DNA of 34,237 nt, taken from positions 291 to 34,527 of the forward strand of contig JANWYL010000002.1 of the NCBI GenBank assembly GCA_025056955.1. Direction: 5' to 3'. Origin of the DNA: Sandaracinaceae bacterium. GTDB taxonomy: Bacteria; Myxococcota_A; Polyangia; Polyangiales; Sandaracinaceae. Each line of letters begins with the position of its first letter. Within the stretch, counting starts at the first letter, position 1. Both the position numbers and the translations under genes were made by a program. The notes below the pieces were generated by a model. That model saw only the letters and a list, made by a program, of their open reading frames with translations. It did not search any database and was not told the DNA's origin. This document shows positions 33,232-34,237 of this stretch, piece after piece.

Positions 33232-33975
33232 TCACCCCTCCGATGCACTTATCGCTTCTGCTTGAACAGGATAGTAGCGGGTGGATCGGCGTATCCCTTC
33301 TGCACGAATCCGCTGCTCGCTTAAAAGCTTGCGAATGGGATTGGTAAGATCCGAAGGACTCATTCCAAGTACCTTTGCGATCTCGCCAATCCGCTGGCCT
33401 GGGTGCTGCCGAAGGTGCGCTTCAATGGTCTCTCCAAGCTGCTCCAATTCCTCTTTTGGACGCTTACCTTTTTTGCGCCTTTTGGTTTTCGGAACAACTG
33501 GAGCAGGCGCAGCGACTTTTGGTTTGGCAGGAGGAGATCGAGTGGCTTTCAGTTCAGCTTCTTTTTCTATCCCAATTCCCTCGAGAGCCCTTTTCATTTG
33601 TTCAAAGGCTGCCTTTTTGAAAAGCTCATGCAGTTGGGAGACAAATTGTTTGACAAGGTTTTCGATCTCATGCTGATTCATCATAATCCCTCCTTCGGCA
33701 GAGCGGCCTTTCATGCGTTGCGATTGCATTTCTGAACTCCGCTTAGAAGCAGATGGTGGAGCCGAAATCGACTTGCGCGACAGCTTTGCTCCTTCAAAAG
33801 CATCGCGCCCATCTGCTTCAGAATTTGGTAAAGAATTTGAGGAATCTGTTTGGGTTTGGGTGTTTGGCTCCTCGCTTGAGCTGAATTGAGAAGATTGTTC
33901 TCCCCTCTCCTCTCCATGTGGCGAGCGGCCTTCCTCAGATACCGATTGCGAAATGCTTGCCTGAATTTGACTCAT
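33232..33975 (-). CDS. Winged-helix DNA-binding-like protein with Ser-rich leader and internal start
   Basis: A 247-residue protein. The first 97 residues are low complexity (Ser, Gln, Glu, Lys rich) and probably disordered. Residues about 98-130 are helical (MMNQHEIENLVKQFVSQLHELF). A basic Lys/Arg/Pro segment (155-172) then precedes a compact helix-turn-helix-like domain (about 178-247), QRIGEIAKVLGMSPSDLTNPIRKLL, followed by a wing ending in STRYYP. Such a basic-linker-plus-HTH plan occurs in myxobacterial DNA-binding proteins; the target is unknown. Start 33975 has AAAGGAG six bases upstream and a -10/-35 promoter behind it. A second strong site, AAGGAGG, precedes ATGATG at 33684-33679, so a shorter 150-residue form is also likely. 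The downstream DedA gene is 47 bp away. Confidence 0.75.
   Translation of the reverse strand: MSQIQASISQSVSEEGRSPHGEERGEQSSQFSSSEEPNTQTQTDSSNSLPNSEADGRDAFEGAKLSRKSISAPPSASKRSSEMQSQRMKGRSAEGGIMMNQHEIENLVKQFVSQLHELFKKAAFEQMKRALEGIGIEKEAELKATRSPPAKPKVAAPAPVVPKTKRRKKGKRPKEELEQLGETIEAHLRQHPGQRIGEIAKVLGMSPSDLTNPIRKLLSEQRIRAEGIRRSTRYYPVQAEAISASEG
33681..33695 (-). promoter_or_regulatory. Strong internal ribosome binding site within the winged-helix gene
   Basis: On the minus strand AAGGAGG (33695-33689) is followed by GATT and ATGATG; the second ATG (33681) has seven-base spacing. The start is in frame with the long gene, so a product without the Ser-rich 97-residue leader is expected. Confidence 0.7.
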
Positions 33976-34026
33976 GAGCCACTCCTTTCGCTGTCGGGCT
34001 TGCCGTTTACAACTGAGCCAAAGCTT

Positions 34027-34055
34027 TTTTTATGCCAATTTTTTATCCATGTCAA
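34027..34055 (-). promoter_or_regulatory. Sigma-70 promoter for the winged-helix gene
   Basis: On the minus strand, TTGACA (34055-34050), a 17-bp spacer and TAAAAA (34032-34027). The transcript would start near 34020, about 45 bases before ATG 33975. The surrounding A/T-rich sequence supports a promoter. Confidence 0.75.
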
Positions 34056-34189
34056 TCATCAAAAACAAATCTCTTCTCCTGCGTTGATCGAAATCAAAAA
34101 ATAAAAGGAACTCTGTTTTCGCCCTCCCTTCCCGAGAGGGGTAATCTTGATTCGCAAAAATCAGCTTTAGGCAATTGATTGAAGGGGCA

Positions 34190-34237
34190 ATGCATCCTAT
34201 CATCCGATTCCCGAGTCAAGTACCAATTGAGCAGGCC
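34190..34237 (+). CDS. Possible N-terminus of a gene leaving the right edge
   Basis: An ATG at 34190 is preceded by GAAGGGG and is open for 16 codons to the window edge (MHPIIRFPSQVPIEQA). It is divergent from the winged-helix gene across about 210 bp, which otherwise holds that gene's promoter and A/T-rich sequence. No family can be assigned from so short a stretch, and the ribosome site is very close to the ATG. Confidence 0.3.
   Translation, partial: MHPIIRFPSQVPIEQA

Overview
The window is a gene-dense stretch of a bacterial chromosome, most likely from a member of the Myxococcota (the former delta-proteobacterial myxobacteria). Signs for this are a secreted protein ending in a MYXO-CTERM-like sorting tail, several large Cys-rich or Ig-like lipoproteins, a Ser/Thr kinase with a transmembrane segment and PEGA domain, a hydrolase/adenylation fusion protein and a double-length UvrA. 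GC content looks moderate by eye (not counted). I see no insertion sequence, prophage, integrase, CRISPR array or rRNA.

Layout. 1-5720 (minus): marR-type regulator, PEGA Ser/Thr kinase, PhaC-like hydrolase fused to an adenylation-like domain, and the N-terminal third of rpoN, which runs off the left edge. 5803-8207 (plus): monoglyceride-lipase-like hydrolase, fructose-1,6-bisphosphatase (fbp) and a translationally coupled unknown protein. 8243-8529 (plus): tRNA-His, tRNA-Arg and tRNA-Lys with two good promoters. 8634-11438 (minus): a MYXO-CTERM-type surface protein followed by a cyclophilin lipoprotein. 11579-12843 (plus): fatty-acid-hydroxylase-like membrane protein and a SpoU/TrmH methyltransferase. 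12853-16101 (minus): penicillin-acylase-family lipoprotein. 16180-22314 (plus): Cys-rich lipoprotein with PPC repeats, a metzincin-like secreted protease, a small HExxH membrane protein and a kinase-less PEGA membrane protein. 22316-23611 (minus): outer-membrane porin. 23848-24915 (plus): sugar-kinase/APH-like phosphotransferase. 24974-33975 (minus): winged-helix protein, DedA protein, Kup potassium transporter and the tandem UvrA. A possible plus-strand gene starts at 34190 and leaves the window.

How the genes fit together. Most are housekeeping or envelope genes. The marR/lipase divergent region carries an 18-bp palindrome that is a good candidate operator, with a further half-site over the marR start. 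The 12.8-22.3 kb region is an envelope and secretion block: acylase and Cys-rich lipoproteins transcribed divergently, a protease whose start overlaps the Cys-rich gene, then two membrane proteins. The least ordinary points are the head-to-tail UvrA duplication, the hydrolase fused to an adenylation domain with a degenerate nucleotide loop, a metzincin-like site with Gln at the third zinc-ligand position, and a winged-helix gene with two strong in-frame ribosome binding sites. I did not find a clearly new multi-gene system. The envelope block is the best place to look for one.
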